From Nocardia fluminea (lineage in GTDB: Bacteria > Actinomycetota > Actinomycetes > Mycobacteriales > Mycobacteriaceae): a DNA stretch of 64,000 nt. The notes beneath the pieces were generated by a model. It was not told where the DNA came from. It saw only the letters and a program-made list of their open reading frames with translations, and ran no database searches. Both the position numbers and the translations under genes were made by a program. Shown here piece by piece: positions 24,479-33,145 of the stretch (position 1 is the stretch's first letter; each line of letters starts with the position of its first letter). The stretch spans positions 5,394,001-5,458,000 of the forward strand of contig NZ_PJMW01000002.1 in the NCBI RefSeq assembly GCF_002846365.1. The letters run 5' to 3'.

Positions 24479-25515
24479 CGTGGTCCCTCCGTCGGGGTCT
24501 CGGCGGGTGGGGTCGGTACGCGGCCGTCGCCGAGCGCGGCGTCGATGAACGGCTGAACGAATTGGCCGGGCAGCAGATTGGTGATGTAGGCCTGGAAGAA
24601 CGGGCCGCTGCCGAGTGCTTCGTTGAGCGTTCTGGCATAGGTGGCCAGTCCGGGGATCGCCCCCTCCAGTGAGCTCCGGTGCCGTTCGAGCAGATCCAGT
24701 ACCCGGTTCACCCGCTCGAGTGCCGGTCCCAGCTGCTCGCGGTTGTCCGCGATGAGCCCGCTGATCTGCCGCGCGACCGCCGACAGGTGTGTTGTCAGGG
24801 TGTGCAGTGCCGCACGCCGGGCATCGACCGCCGCGAACAGTGTGTTGCCGTCCAGGACAAGCGCGTTGAGCTGGGTCCGGCGTTCGGCGAGCACCCCGCT
24901 CACCGTCGAACCGTGCTGCAGCAGGTCCTTCAGTGCTTCGTCGCGGGAACCGAGGGTGTCCGAAAGCCGGGCCACCCCGCCGAGTGCGGTGTGGACTTCG
25001 GGCGCCGATTCCGCGAGCACCTCCGAGGTGGCACGCAGCGCGTCCGACAGCTGATCGGTGTCGATGTCGGCCACATTCGCGGTGAGTGCGCCGAGTTCGG
25101 TCGGCAGGTCGTAGGGCGCGCGGGTGCGCTCCAGCGGAATCGGCTCATCCGCGTCGTAGCGGCCGGGGTCGTCGCTGGGAACCAGGACGATCGCCTTGGC
25201 GCCGAGCACCGCTCTGGTGCGCATCTGCGCTCGCGGCTGCCCGCCGAGTGCGAGATCGTCGCGCACCGACATGGTCACCTCGACGTCGGTGCCCCGCAAC
25301 GCGATGTCGGTGACCTGCCCGACGTTCACGCCGACGAGCTCGACCTTGTCGCCGACCTCGATGCCGCCTGCGTCGGCGAAGATCGCGGTGATCTCGTGAT
25401 CGGCGTCGAGGAAGACGAGGTCGTCATAGTTGGACACCGCGACCACCGCGGCGAGAATGACTGTGGCACCGATGATTCCGGCCCGTGTGCTCTGATATCT
25501 GTCGTAGCTGATCAT
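24475..25515 (-). CDS. mceC: MceC-type MCE-domain protein
   Basis: A 346-residue protein with one N-terminal helix (about 12-28), an MCE domain (about 38-112, GGIEVGDKVELVGVNVGQV) and a helical needle region, ending in a short Pro-rich tail. The ATG at 25515 overlaps the mceB stop (ATGA); a longer in-frame extension would read back into mceB and is rejected. It is a subunit of the same lipid importer. Confidence 0.9.
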   Translation of the reverse strand: MISYDRYQSTRAGIIGATVILAAVVAVSNYDDLVFLDADHEITAIFADAGGIEVGDKVELVGVNVGQVTDIALRGTDVEVTMSVRDDLALGGQPRAQMRTRAVLGAKAIVLVPSDDPGRYDADEPIPLERTRAPYDLPTELGALTANVADIDTDQLSDALRATSEVLAESAPEVHTALGGVARLSDTLGSRDEALKDLLQHGSTVSGVLAERRTQLNALVLDGNTLFAAVDARRAALHTLTTHLSAVARQISGLIADNREQLGPALERVNRVLDLLERHRSSLEGAIPGLATYARTLNEALGSGPFFQAYITNLLPGQFVQPFIDAALGDGRVPTPPAETPTEGPR

Positions 25516-26528
25516 TGTGGGGTCACACACCTGCCCTGGTCTTGCTGCACGAGTTTCGCCTCGATCGGCGCACCGCCCGGTCCGTCGACGCGGATCGACA
25601 CCGAGCACAGGTAGAAGTTGAAGAAGCTGCCGTAGGAGCCGAGCCGGCTCAGGCGCCGGTATGCCTCGGGCAGTTCGGTGAGCACCGATTCGATCTGTTC
25701 GCTGCCGTCGTCGAGAACTGTTGCCGTGCGGTGCGTTTCGGCTACGACGCCGTGAACGGCGGGGCGGTCGTCGACCAGCAGGTCGGCGAGGGTGGCCGAG
25801 CCGTCGTCGAGATGGGCCAGTGCGTCGGCGATCGGCGCGCTCTGGTTCGACAGCCGGGTCACCAGCTGCTGGAGCTGGTCGATGATGGTCGACACCGCAC
25901 CGCTGTCCTCGCCGATCGACTCCAGCGTGGTGCCGAGCTCGGTGATCACCGCGCCGATCAGCGCGTCCCGGTCGGCCAATTGGCTGGTCAGCACGGCGAC
26001 CTGCTGCAGGATGCCGGTGACACTGCCGCCCTGACCCTGCAGCACCCGCAGCAGGTCGCCGGAGAGCTGGTCGATCTGTTCGGGTTCCAGCGATCTGGTC
26101 AACGGCGCGAGCCCGCCGAGCAGCGCGTCGATATCGAGCGCCGGCTTCGTCTGTTCGACGGGGAAGACCCCGTCTTCGGGCATCGGCTCGGACTTCGCGC
26201 CACCGTTGGTGATCTCGAGGTAGCGATCGCCGAGCAGGTTCTGGTACCGAACCTGCAGGGTCGCGTTCTCGGTGATCCGCACGGTGTCCATCACGTCGAA
26301 CTCGACGTGGGCCCGGCGCCCGTCCAGGTCGACAGCGTGCACCCGACCCACATCGACCCCCGCGATCCGCACCTCCTGTCCGGAGGTGAGCCCGGAGGCG
26401 TCGGCGAAGATCGCCCGATACGGTGTCCGGCTGTCGAGCCGGATCCGGCCGAGCACCAGGATCAGCATCACCAGGACGAAAACCATGGCGACACCGAAGA
26501 TCCCGAATTTGACCGTGGTCTTGGTCAT
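25512..26528 (-). CDS. mceB: MceB-type MCE-domain protein
   Basis: A 338-residue protein with one N-terminal helix (about 8-27), an MCE domain (about 35-112, SGLTSGQEVRIAGVDVGRV then YQNLLGDRYLEI) and a helical domain. It has the conserved C-terminal NFYLCSVSIRV block and a terminal Cys. It starts at an ATG overlapping the mceA stop (ATGA). Confidence 0.9.
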   Translation of the reverse strand: MTKTTVKFGIFGVAMVFVLVMLILVLGRIRLDSRTPYRAIFADASGLTSGQEVRIAGVDVGRVHAVDLDGRRAHVEFDVMDTVRITENATLQVRYQNLLGDRYLEITNGGAKSEPMPEDGVFPVEQTKPALDIDALLGGLAPLTRSLEPEQIDQLSGDLLRVLQGQGGSVTGILQQVAVLTSQLADRDALIGAVITELGTTLESIGEDSGAVSTIIDQLQQLVTRLSNQSAPIADALAHLDDGSATLADLLVDDRPAVHGVVAETHRTATVLDDGSEQIESVLTELPEAYRRLSRLGSYGSFFNFYLCSVSIRVDGPGGAPIEAKLVQQDQGRCVTPQ

Positions 26529-27712
26529 CGCGGTCCTCCTGGGATGCCGTACAGCAGGAAGTCGAGCACGTTGAGCTGGGCAGGTTTGCCGTCCGGCGCG
26601 AACGGGTTCACCCCGGTGTCGGTGACGACGTAGGGCGCGGGTCCGTCGGCGGGATTCACCGAGGGCAGGCGTCCACATCGGGGTCCGCCACCGGCCGCGA
26701 CCTTCGGCAGGTTGTCCGGGTTGTGATAGGGCGTCTCGCCCGCCAGCACCGTTCCGCTGACGTTGATTCCGGGAACGGTGCCGCCGATCGCCGTCTCGAC
26801 CGCGGCTCGCGCCTCGTCCAAACCCTGGAAGAAGCAGGGGAATTCGGGCGAGTAGTCGCCGAGCAACCCGGTGGTCGGCACCAGCTCCCGCAGCAGGCCG
26901 GCAACCGCGGCCCGGTTGTGGTCGAGCAGCGTGTTCCCGGAGTTCCCGAAATCGACGGCCGCGAGCAGGAACCGGTCCAGGTCGTCGGCCTGCTCGATGA
27001 TCGTCGATCCGGTGGTGGTCAGCGATTCGACCGTGTCGAGCAGGCTCGGCGCCGCGTCCGCGTAGATGTGGGCGACATCCGCGGTGACGACGAGGTCGCG
27101 TTGCAGGTGCTCGAGGCTCGGCCGTAGCGCGTTCAGGTAGGAGTCGGCGCGTTCTAGGGTGCCGCCGATCCGGGCGCCGCGGTCACGCACGGCGTCGGCG
27201 AGGGCGGTGAGTGTGGCGTTGAGATCCTGGGGGGACACCGCGCGCAGTACGGTCGTCAACCGCTCGAACAGGGTGTTCAGTTCGGGCGTGATCTCCCGGG
27301 CATCGATGGTGTCGCCGGTGTCGATATGGCGCGGCGAAGGCTGTTGCGGCCGAACGAGATTGACGTACTTGGCGCCGAAGACGGAGGTCGAGTCGATCGT
27401 GGCGAGCACATTGTCGGGCACCGCGCCGGCCTGATCGGGGAACAGGTGCAGCTCGACCCGGGCGTAACCGTCGGTTTCCGCGACCTTCGCGATGCGGCCG
27501 ACCTGCACGTCGAGCATCTTCACGCGCGCACCGGGTTCCAGACTCAGGCCCGAGCGCGGCGTCAGCAGCATGACATCGACGCTGCGCACGAAGGTCCCGC
27601 GGAACTGCAGCGCGACGAACACGGCGACAACGGCGAGCACGGACAGCAACACCACGCCGTCGAACGTGTAGTGCGGCTCGCGTGGTCCGCGCCGCGGCGA
27701 TCGGCGCCTCAT
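26525..27712 (-). CDS. mceA: MceA-type MCE-domain protein
   Basis: A 395-residue first Mce subunit with a basic N-terminus, one helix (about 18-38), an MCE domain (about 45-130, GLSLEPGARVKMLDVQVG then FGAKYVNLVRP) and a helical domain. The long C-terminal extension includes the PCFFQGLDEAR segment and RCGRLP. It starts at an ATG overlapping the yrbEB stop. The six-subunit complex together with the YrbE permeases and an MceG/Mkl ATPase (not in this window) imports lipids or sterols. Which lipid cannot be told. Confidence 0.9.
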   Translation of the reverse strand: MRRRSPRRGPREPHYTFDGVVLLSVLAVVAVFVALQFRGTFVRSVDVMLLTPRSGLSLEPGARVKMLDVQVGRIAKVAETDGYARVELHLFPDQAGAVPDNVLATIDSTSVFGAKYVNLVRPQQPSPRHIDTGDTIDAREITPELNTLFERLTTVLRAVSPQDLNATLTALADAVRDRGARIGGTLERADSYLNALRPSLEHLQRDLVVTADVAHIYADAAPSLLDTVESLTTTGSTIIEQADDLDRFLLAAVDFGNSGNTLLDHNRAAVAGLLRELVPTTGLLGDYSPEFPCFFQGLDEARAAVETAIGGTVPGINVSGTVLAGETPYHNPDNLPKVAAGGGPRCGRLPSVNPADGPAPYVVTDTGVNPFAPDGKPAQLNVLDFLLYGIPGGPR

Positions 27713-28533
27713 CCGGCGAAGTGGAAGTTGCCCGACACGCCGTAGACGGCCAGGGAGACGGCAAGGGTGACGAACACGACGGCGGCCAGTGACGCGCGCA
27801 CCGCGCGCCCGACGGCCTCACCGACCCCGGCGGGGCCGCCCGAGGCGGTGTACCCGAAGTAGGTGTGGATCAGCATGACGACCAGTCCCATCAGAATCGC
27901 TTGCAGAAATGACCAGAGCAGGTCCGTCGGCACCAGGAACGACCGGAAGTAGTGGTCGTAGACGCCGCCGGATTGACCCCACACGACGACCGTGACGGTG
28001 CGGCTGGCCAGGAACGACGCGACGACCGCCACCCCGTACACGGGAACGATCGCGATCATCCCCGCCACGATGCGGGTCGAGGCGAGGTACGGCACCGACC
28101 GCACGCCGATCACTTCCAGCGCGTCGATCTCCTCCGAAATCCGCATCGCCCCCAATTGCGCCGTCGCGCCCGCGCCGATGGTCGCGGCGAGTCCGACACC
28201 GGCGATCGACGGCGCGGCGATGCGGACGTTCACGTACGCCGCGAAGAATCCGGTCAACGCCTCGACACCGATATCGCCCAGTGACGCGTACCCCTGCAGC
28301 GCGACGACCGCACCGGCGGACAAGGTCAGGAATCCGCAGATCACGACCGTGCCACCGATCAGCGCCAGCGCACCGGACCCGAGCGCGACCTCGGCGACCA
28401 AACGCAGCGTCTCGCGAGGGAAACGCCGGACAGCGAACGGTATTTCGAGGATGGCGTCGCGATAGAAGACCGCTTGCCTGCCGATCTCGTCGAGGGTTCG
28501 CTTCGCCCCTGATACTCCGACGATCGTCATCAT
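27709..28533 (-). CDS. yrbEB: YrbEB/MlaE-type permease
   Basis: A 274-residue MlaE-family ABC permease with about five to six helices. The family signature is SEEIDALEVIGVRSVPYLAS, whose EE-D-L core contacts the ATPase. Other family blocks are GVGLAATIGAGATAQLGAMR and YFGYTASGGPAGVGEAVGRA. It pairs with YrbEA in the inner membrane to energise the Mce channel. Its ATG overlaps the yrbEA stop (ATGATGA). Confidence 0.92.
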   Translation of the reverse strand: MMTIVGVSGAKRTLDEIGRQAVFYRDAILEIPFAVRRFPRETLRLVAEVALGSGALALIGGTVVICGFLTLSAGAVVALQGYASLGDIGVEALTGFFAAYVNVRIAAPSIAGVGLAATIGAGATAQLGAMRISEEIDALEVIGVRSVPYLASTRIVAGMIAIVPVYGVAVVASFLASRTVTVVVWGQSGGVYDHYFRSFLVPTDLLWSFLQAILMGLVVMLIHTYFGYTASGGPAGVGEAVGRAVRASLAAVVFVTLAVSLAVYGVSGNFHFAG

Positions 28534-29297
28534 CTACCTGCTGTCATCTTGATACCGATGGCGGTCGTCACGACGTTGACGAGGAACAGCGCCATGAACG
28601 CGTAGACGACCGTTTCGTTGACGGCTTGTCCCACGCTCTTGGCGCCGCCCTTGACGGTCAGGCCCCGGTAGCACGCGATCAGCGCCGCGATGAGCCCGAA
28701 CGAGGCGGCCTTTACCTCGGAGATCACCAATTCCGGTATCCCGGTGAGCAGCGGAATTCCATCGACGAACGCGCCGGGGGTGACGTTCTGGAAGAACACC
28801 GAGAAGATGAAGCTGCCGACGATCCCGATCGCGCAGACCAGCGCGTTGAGCAGCAGCGCCACCAGCGTCGAAGCCAGCACACGGGGGGAGACCAGCCGAA
28901 CGATCGGATCGATGCCGAGCACCTCCATCGCGTCGATCTCCTCCCGGATGGTGCGCGAGCCGAGATCGGCGCAGATGGCGGTCGCCCCGGCACCCGCGAC
29001 CACCAGCACCGTCACCACGGGACCCACCTGGGTGACCGCGCCGAGCGTGGCACCCGCGCCCGCCACATCCGAGGAACCGAATTCGGCGGCGAGAATATTG
29101 AAGGTGAAGCTGATCAGCGCGGTGAACGGCAGCGCGACGAGTACCGTCGGCAGCAACGACACCCGCACGATGAACCAGCACTGGCCGATGAACTCGCGCC
29201 ATTGGAACGGCCACACCGCCATGCCACGAAACGCGTCGGCCGACATGGCGAAGAACTCGCCGAGCAGAGTCAACGGGCGCGCAACAGGATTCGTCAT
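28530..29297 (-). CDS. yrbEA: YrbEA/MlaE-type permease
   Basis: A 255-residue MlaE-family permease with the signature TIREEIDAMEVLGIDPIVRL and the preceding GAGATAICADLGSR, plus the C-terminal YRGLTVKGGAKSVGQAVNET. I take the ATG at 29297, which overlaps the stop of the preceding membrane-protein gene (ATGA). The frame stays open far upstream, but that part is antisense-like Arg-rich sequence overlapping the neighbour. It is the first canonical gene of the mce operon. Confidence 0.92.
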   Translation of the reverse strand: MTNPVARPLTLLGEFFAMSADAFRGMAVWPFQWREFIGQCWFIVRVSLLPTVLVALPFTALISFTFNILAAEFGSSDVAGAGATLGAVTQVGPVVTVLVVAGAGATAICADLGSRTIREEIDAMEVLGIDPIVRLVSPRVLASTLVALLLNALVCAIGIVGSFIFSVFFQNVTPGAFVDGIPLLTGIPELVISEVKAASFGLIAALIACYRGLTVKGGAKSVGQAVNETVVYAFMALFLVNVVTTAIGIKMTAGR

Positions 29298-29788
29298 CGG
29301 GTCCGCCACTTCTTTCCGGCCGTGGCGCTCTTTCCTGCCGTCGCGGCGACGAAGACGAGGAGCAATGTCCAGGCCGCGCCCGCGGTGAGTTCGAACAGCA
29401 CCGAGCCGATCCCGTAGACCCGAGCTCCACACCGCGCGAGCAACAACGCACCCGCTCCGGCGGCGACTCCGGCGATCCCGCCTGCCGCCAGCCAGTGCAG
29501 CGTCGGGTCGGTGCCGGGAATCCGGTCGGCCCGCTTGCCATCCCGCGCGCCCCATGCCGCCGCGGTCGCGACGACGACAACGGCGCCCGCGCCGCGGAAG
29601 AACGCGCCGTGCTGTGGCCATATGTCGAGCAGGGCACCGATGAGCACCCGGACCGACACCATCACCCCCGCGCATCCGGCGCCACGGACCAACCGGGGAT
29701 CTCCCAGCGCGCGTGCGATCACGGCGGGCGCACCGGCTCGGGGGTCGATGCCGTGTCGGGTCAGGACATGGCTGCTCGGTATCGGCAC
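29294..29788 (-). CDS. Unknown four-helix membrane protein heading the mce operon
   Basis: A 164-residue protein with about four hydrophobic segments (about 38-58, 64-80, 100-118 and 128-150) and basic loops, ending GKKWRTR. No family is recognised. It is translationally coupled to yrbEA by an ATGA overlap, so it belongs to the transport operon. It could be an accessory subunit or a regulator of the YrbE permeases. An intergenic stretch of 268 nt upstream probably carries the operon promoter. Confidence 0.65.
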   Translation of the reverse strand: MPIPSSHVLTRHGIDPRAGAPAVIARALGDPRLVRGAGCAGVMVSVRVLIGALLDIWPQHGAFFRGAGAVVVVATAAAWGARDGKRADRIPGTDPTLHWLAAGGIAGVAAGAGALLLARCGARVYGIGSVLFELTAGAAWTLLLVFVAATAGKSATAGKKWRTR

Positions 29789-29972
29789 TACGTTTCCTCG
29801 CGATCAGGCGGCAACGCGCGGGACAGGTCATCGAGCGGAGAAGACGAAACCCTTGGCGTGGAGAAGAACGCGGGGTCGGTTGCCGGCTCGGCGACGTCGA
29901 TCGGTCAGCGGGGAATCGGCTGCCGGTCCACGGACCCAGCCCTCGCACCTGCCTGTTTCGACGCAGCGCATG

Positions 29973-29994
29973 TCACAGTAGGCAACTGTTGTGA
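29973..29994 (-). promoter_or_regulatory. Interrupted palindrome upstream of the mce operon
   Basis: TCACA, 12 nt, TGTGA, with two further symmetric pairs (AG and CT) inside the spacer. It lies 185 nt upstream of the first operon gene. It is a candidate operator only; no clear -35/-10 pair was found with it. Confidence 0.3.
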
Positions 29995-30010
29995 GCTGGA
30001 CCATATGTCG

Positions 30011-30043
30011 ATCGCACGAACCTGGGCCGCGCGTTCGTGCGAT
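30011..30043 (-). terminator. 11-bp perfect hairpin after PucR gene
   Basis: ATCGCACGAAC and GTTCGTGCGAT flank an 11-nt loop, 13 nt after the regulator stop. It separates that gene from the mce operon. No U-tract follows. Confidence 0.5.
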
Positions 30044-30056
30044 GTGCACCAAGCCG

Positions 30057-31283
30057 TCAGCGGTCCTCGCACCCGCTCAGCACGGTCGAGCCGAGCCAGC
30101 GGCAGGCCTGCAACGCAAGCTGGATGTCCAGCACGGTCGCCGGATCTTCGAATTCGTGTCCCAACCGTTCCGCGGCCTGCTGGAGGCGATACTGAATCGT
30201 ATTGCGGTGCAGGTGCATCGCGTCCGCCGTGGCGGTGTAGCTACGACCGCACGACAGGAACGTCAGCAGCGTTTCGCGCAGCCAGGCGTCACGTTCGTCG
30301 TCGGCAGCCAGGTCACCGAGTATCCGGCGCACGAATCCGCGCAGCGCGTCCATGTCCTCCGTCATCAGGGCCAGTGGCGTGATCTGGGCGTAGGCCACGA
30401 CCCGTCGCCGACTCACCGCGCAGGCGAGGGCCACGCGGCGCGCGCGAGCGGCTTGCAGATGTGAACGCCGGAAACCACTTTCGCCGGGCTCGACGTCGCC
30501 GAGCGCCAACCGGACAGCCGGCCCCTGCTCGGCGAGCACCGATTGCATCGCCTCGACATCGACCGGCCCACCGCGGCGCAGCGGAACCCACAGCTCGACC
30601 TCACGCTCGTCGACGGGCACCATCAGCGGCGGTCCTGTCGCGCCGAGCTGCTCGGCCAGCAGCGTGCGTGTCTCGTCGAACAGCGTCACCGCGTCGCGGG
30701 CGGACACCGACTCGTCGAGCCATGCCGCGACCGCGAGATGGAACGTGTCGAGCCGATACCCGAGAGCTTGCTCGGCATGGTGGATCTCGGCGCCCGAACC
30801 GGTCAGCAGCGTATCGACCCACTGCCTGCGCAGCCCGCTCCGGCTGCTCACCCACCGGTCCCGCTCGTCCTCGTACGCCTCACTGACCTGTTCGAGCATG
30901 CGATCGATCCACAGCGCGGTGCGGTTGACCAGCGCGATGATGGTCGGCGCACTCACGTCGCGACCGAGGGTGAGCGCGAAGCGCATCGCCTGATCGACGA
31001 AGTCGGTGTGCGCCATCCGATAGGCGCGGATCACCACGGTGATCGAGACATCCCGTTGCGCGAGCACCCGCAGAAACGATCGCACCGCCGCGGGCAGCCG
31101 GATATCGGATTCGCCGAGGCCATCGCCGAGGAAGTCGATCGCCGCGATCACGTCCTCGACGATGCTCGCCTCCAGCAGACCCGCCATCCGCTCGTCCTCG
31201 GTGAGCTCGGGCAGCTCCGAGCGCGCCGAGGACATCAGATCGGCGACGATCGCCTCCATCCGGCGGCCCATCTCCAGGGCCAC
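30057..31283 (-). CDS. PucR/CdaR-family regulator beside the amine cluster
   Basis: About 408 residues. The C-terminal PucR helix-turn-helix is AMHLHRNTIQYRLQQAAERL followed by DIQLALQACRWL. The N-terminal helical sensor contains LAQRDVSITVVIRAYRMAHTDF, closely like the regulator at 13.6 kb. The start is uncertain: I use the GTG at 31283, which gives the family length and lies 34 nt after the esterase stop. The frame stays open further upstream only inside the esterase gene. Probably co-transcribed with the esterase, it could control either the amine island or the mce operon downstream. Confidence 0.8.
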   Translation of the reverse strand: MALEMGRRMEAIVADLMSSARSELPELTEDERMAGLLEASIVEDVIAAIDFLGDGLGESDIRLPAAVRSFLRVLAQRDVSITVVIRAYRMAHTDFVDQAMRFALTLGRDVSAPTIIALVNRTALWIDRMLEQVSEAYEDERDRWVSSRSGLRRQWVDTLLTGSGAEIHHAEQALGYRLDTFHLAVAAWLDESVSARDAVTLFDETRTLLAEQLGATGPPLMVPVDEREVELWVPLRRGGPVDVEAMQSVLAEQGPAVRLALGDVEPGESGFRRSHLQAARARRVALACAVSRRRVVAYAQITPLALMTEDMDALRGFVRRILGDLAADDERDAWLRETLLTFLSCGRSYTATADAMHLHRNTIQYRLQQAAERLGHEFEDPATVLDIQLALQACRWLGSTVLSGCEDR

Positions 31284-31317
31284 CGGTCGAAGGATGTTGT
31301 CCCCCCGCGCAATCTCG

Positions 31318-32328
31318 CTAATCGATGTCCTCGCAGATCCGGCCGACCTTGCGGTCGAACGACCAGTTCTTCTGCTCAGCGCGCAGGTACTGGCACACCT
31401 CGTCGATCGCTCGCTCGGCCTGCGCGAACACCGAGACCTCGGTGACAAAGCCGTGGAACACCCCGGGATATCTGGTCGACGAGACCGGGATGCCCTCCTC
31501 GCGCAGCCGCTGCGCGTAGGCCTCGGCGTCGTCGCGGATCGGGTCGACCTCCGCGGTAATGACCAGCGCGGGCGGTAGGCCGTGCAACGACTCCGCGCGC
31601 ATCGGCGCGGCCAGTGGGTCGCCGCCGGGATGTCCGGCTCCGACGTACTGCTCCCAGAACCAGCGAGCGTCCGCGGCGCCGAGCAGTGGGGCGTCGGCGA
31701 AATCCGACCACGACGGTCTGGTGAACGTGTCGTCGACGGCGGGGTAGGCGAGCACCTGCGCCACGGGCAGGGCGCTGCCCTCCTCGCGGCGGTACAGGCA
31801 CAGCGCGGCAGCGAGATTGCCGCCCGCGGAGTCACCGCCGATCGCGATCCGCTCGGGGTCGATGCCCAGTTCGGGGGCCGATCGGATCAGCCACGCGTAG
31901 GCGTCGACGCAGTCCTCCAGCGCCGCCGGATACGGGTTTTCCGGCGCCAACCGGTACTCGAGGGAGACGACCGTCCAGCCGGATCCGGCGGCGATCGCGC
32001 GGCACAGCTCGTCGGCACCGTCCAGGGTGCCCAGAACGAAACCGCCGCCGTGCAGGTAGACCAGGGCGGGCGCGGCGCTGTCGGAAGACGTACCGTCCGC
32101 GCGATACAGACGGGCCGCGATCGCGCCGGCCCGCGTCGACACAGTCAATTGTCCAACATGGTCCAGCGGCGTGATCGGCTCGGTGGACGGGGCTGAGTCC
32201 ACCAGCGCGCGAGCCTGCTCGGGCCCCAGCTCGTGCAGGGGTTTCGGCAGGACCTGGTCGATCATCCCGGCCACGGCCACGGCCTGGTCATCGAGCAGAT
32301 TCCACCAGGCGGGAGCGTCGTCGTTCAT
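31318..32328 (-). CDS. Alpha/beta hydrolase of the hormone-sensitive lipase type
   Basis: A 336-residue esterase. The oxyanion motif HGGGFVLG is at about residues 93-100. The nucleophile is in GGDSAGGNLAAAL (Ser at about 166), the acid in TAEVDPIRDDAE and the His in GVFHGFVTEV. It has no signal peptide, so it is cytoplasmic. The ATG at 32328 has GAGG 7 nt upstream. A GTCAWATG-type operator lies 50 nt upstream, in the divergent region shared with the Puu-like operon, so it probably belongs to the amine regulon. A likely role is hydrolysis of an ester or lactone made by the monooxygenase at 41.4 kb, but that is inferred. Confidence 0.85.
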   Translation of the reverse strand: MNDDAPAWWNLLDDQAVAVAGMIDQVLPKPLHELGPEQARALVDSAPSTEPITPLDHVGQLTVSTRAGAIAARLYRADGTSSDSAAPALVYLHGGGFVLGTLDGADELCRAIAAGSGWTVVSLEYRLAPENPYPAALEDCVDAYAWLIRSAPELGIDPERIAIGGDSAGGNLAAALCLYRREEGSALPVAQVLAYPAVDDTFTRPSWSDFADAPLLGAADARWFWEQYVGAGHPGGDPLAAPMRAESLHGLPPALVITAEVDPIRDDAEAYAQRLREEGIPVSSTRYPGVFHGFVTEVSVFAQAERAIDEVCQYLRAEQKNWSFDRKVGRICEDID

Positions 32329-32377
32329 GAGAAAACCTCGCAGTCGTTGACAAGAAGTGATCTGTGCCTCACCATCA

Positions 32378-32404
32378 TAGTCACGTGACTCAGACATTTG
32401 ACTA
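32378..32404. promoter_or_regulatory. Operator site 3 of the amine-cluster regulon
   Basis: TAGTCACGTG, a 7-nt spacer, CATTTGACTA: the arms match at 8 of 10 positions. It shares the half site and the 7-nt spacer of the palindromes at 36101 and 44826. It lies between the esterase (start 32328, minus) and the SCP2-like gene (start 32480, plus), so it can control both directions. A perfect 12-bp palindrome, AGTCACGTGACT, overlaps its left half. Confidence 0.65.
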
Positions 32405-32479
32405 GAAGTTCACGTTTCATTTGGGATCCGCTGTCGACGGTGTACCGCGCACACGATCTCGTCGAATCGAAAGGACAAC

Positions 32480-33145
32480 ATGATGACCGAAACGACGATC
32501 GGTCTCGCGACACGCGAGGCTGACGCGGTCGGCGGGGTCGACATCCGGATCGAGGACGACGCGAGTCCGATCGTCCGGCTCATCGCCCGGACGATCACCG
32601 ATTCCCTCCGCGCCGACAGCTCCATCCTGCCCGCCGGGCTGTCGGGCGCGATCGCGATCCGCTCCCACGACACCCCACAGTCCGCGACGATCACCATCGC
32701 CGACGGTGCCATTGCGGTGTCGGGCGGCGTCTTCGTCGAGCCCGACCTCGATGTGACCGTCGACCTGAACCAGTTCTTCGCACCGGTCGGCGACCCTGTC
32801 GGGTCGTCCGAGTTCGTGGCCGTGGCCGTGGCGCTGCTGTCGCCGCCGCTGCCGGACTGGAAGACCGCGGCCGCCGGCTTCTGGGCCGCGACCAGGTCCG
32901 TCCCCGGCATCCCCGACATGCTGATCGCTGTCATCGAGGGCCCCGAGGGCCTGGATCAGGTCGTCTCGGGCGAGGGGGAGACCCAGTACGTCATCGCAGG
33001 CCCACCGGAGCTGCTGGCCGCCATCTTCACCGGCGCGATCGATCTGCTCGCCGCGCTGTCCACCGGTCTCATCGGCGTGCGTGGCACGCTCGCGCAGCTG
33101 TCCGTGCTGGTCGCCGCATCCTGGAAGGTTCGTTACGATGTCTGA
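32480..33145 (+). CDS. SCP2-like lipid-binding protein (tentative)
   Basis: A 221-residue soluble protein, first gene of a three-gene operon. Two segments look like sterol-carrier-protein-2 folds: SATITIADGAIAVSGGVFVE with the following PDLDVTVDLNQFF, and near the C-terminus a GAIDLLAALSTGLIGVRGTL block followed by ASWKVRYDV. The similarity is one of pattern and is not strong. AAAGGA precedes the ATG. The stop overlaps the start of the glutamine-synthetase-like gene. If it binds a hydrophobic amine or acyl intermediate, that would fit its place, but this is a guess. Confidence 0.45.
   Translation: MMTETTIGLATREADAVGGVDIRIEDDASPIVRLIARTITDSLRADSSILPAGLSGAIAIRSHDTPQSATITIADGAIAVSGGVFVEPDLDVTVDLNQFFAPVGDPVGSSEFVAVAVALLSPPLPDWKTAAAGFWAATRSVPGIPDMLIAVIEGPEGLDQVVSGEGETQYVIAGPPELLAAIFTGAIDLLAALSTGLIGVRGTLAQLSVLVAASWKVRYDV

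Noticed and set aside
29298..29948. N-terminal extension of yrbEA by about 215 codons
   Set aside because: It overlaps the coupled membrane-protein gene in another frame and is Arg/Pro-rich. The ATG at 29297 gives the family length and an ATGA overlap.
31284..31835. N-terminal extension of the PucR gene at 30057 into the esterase gene
   Set aside because: The extra 180 codons are antisense-phase shadow of the esterase, and the GTG at 31283 gives the length of the two other PucR proteins.
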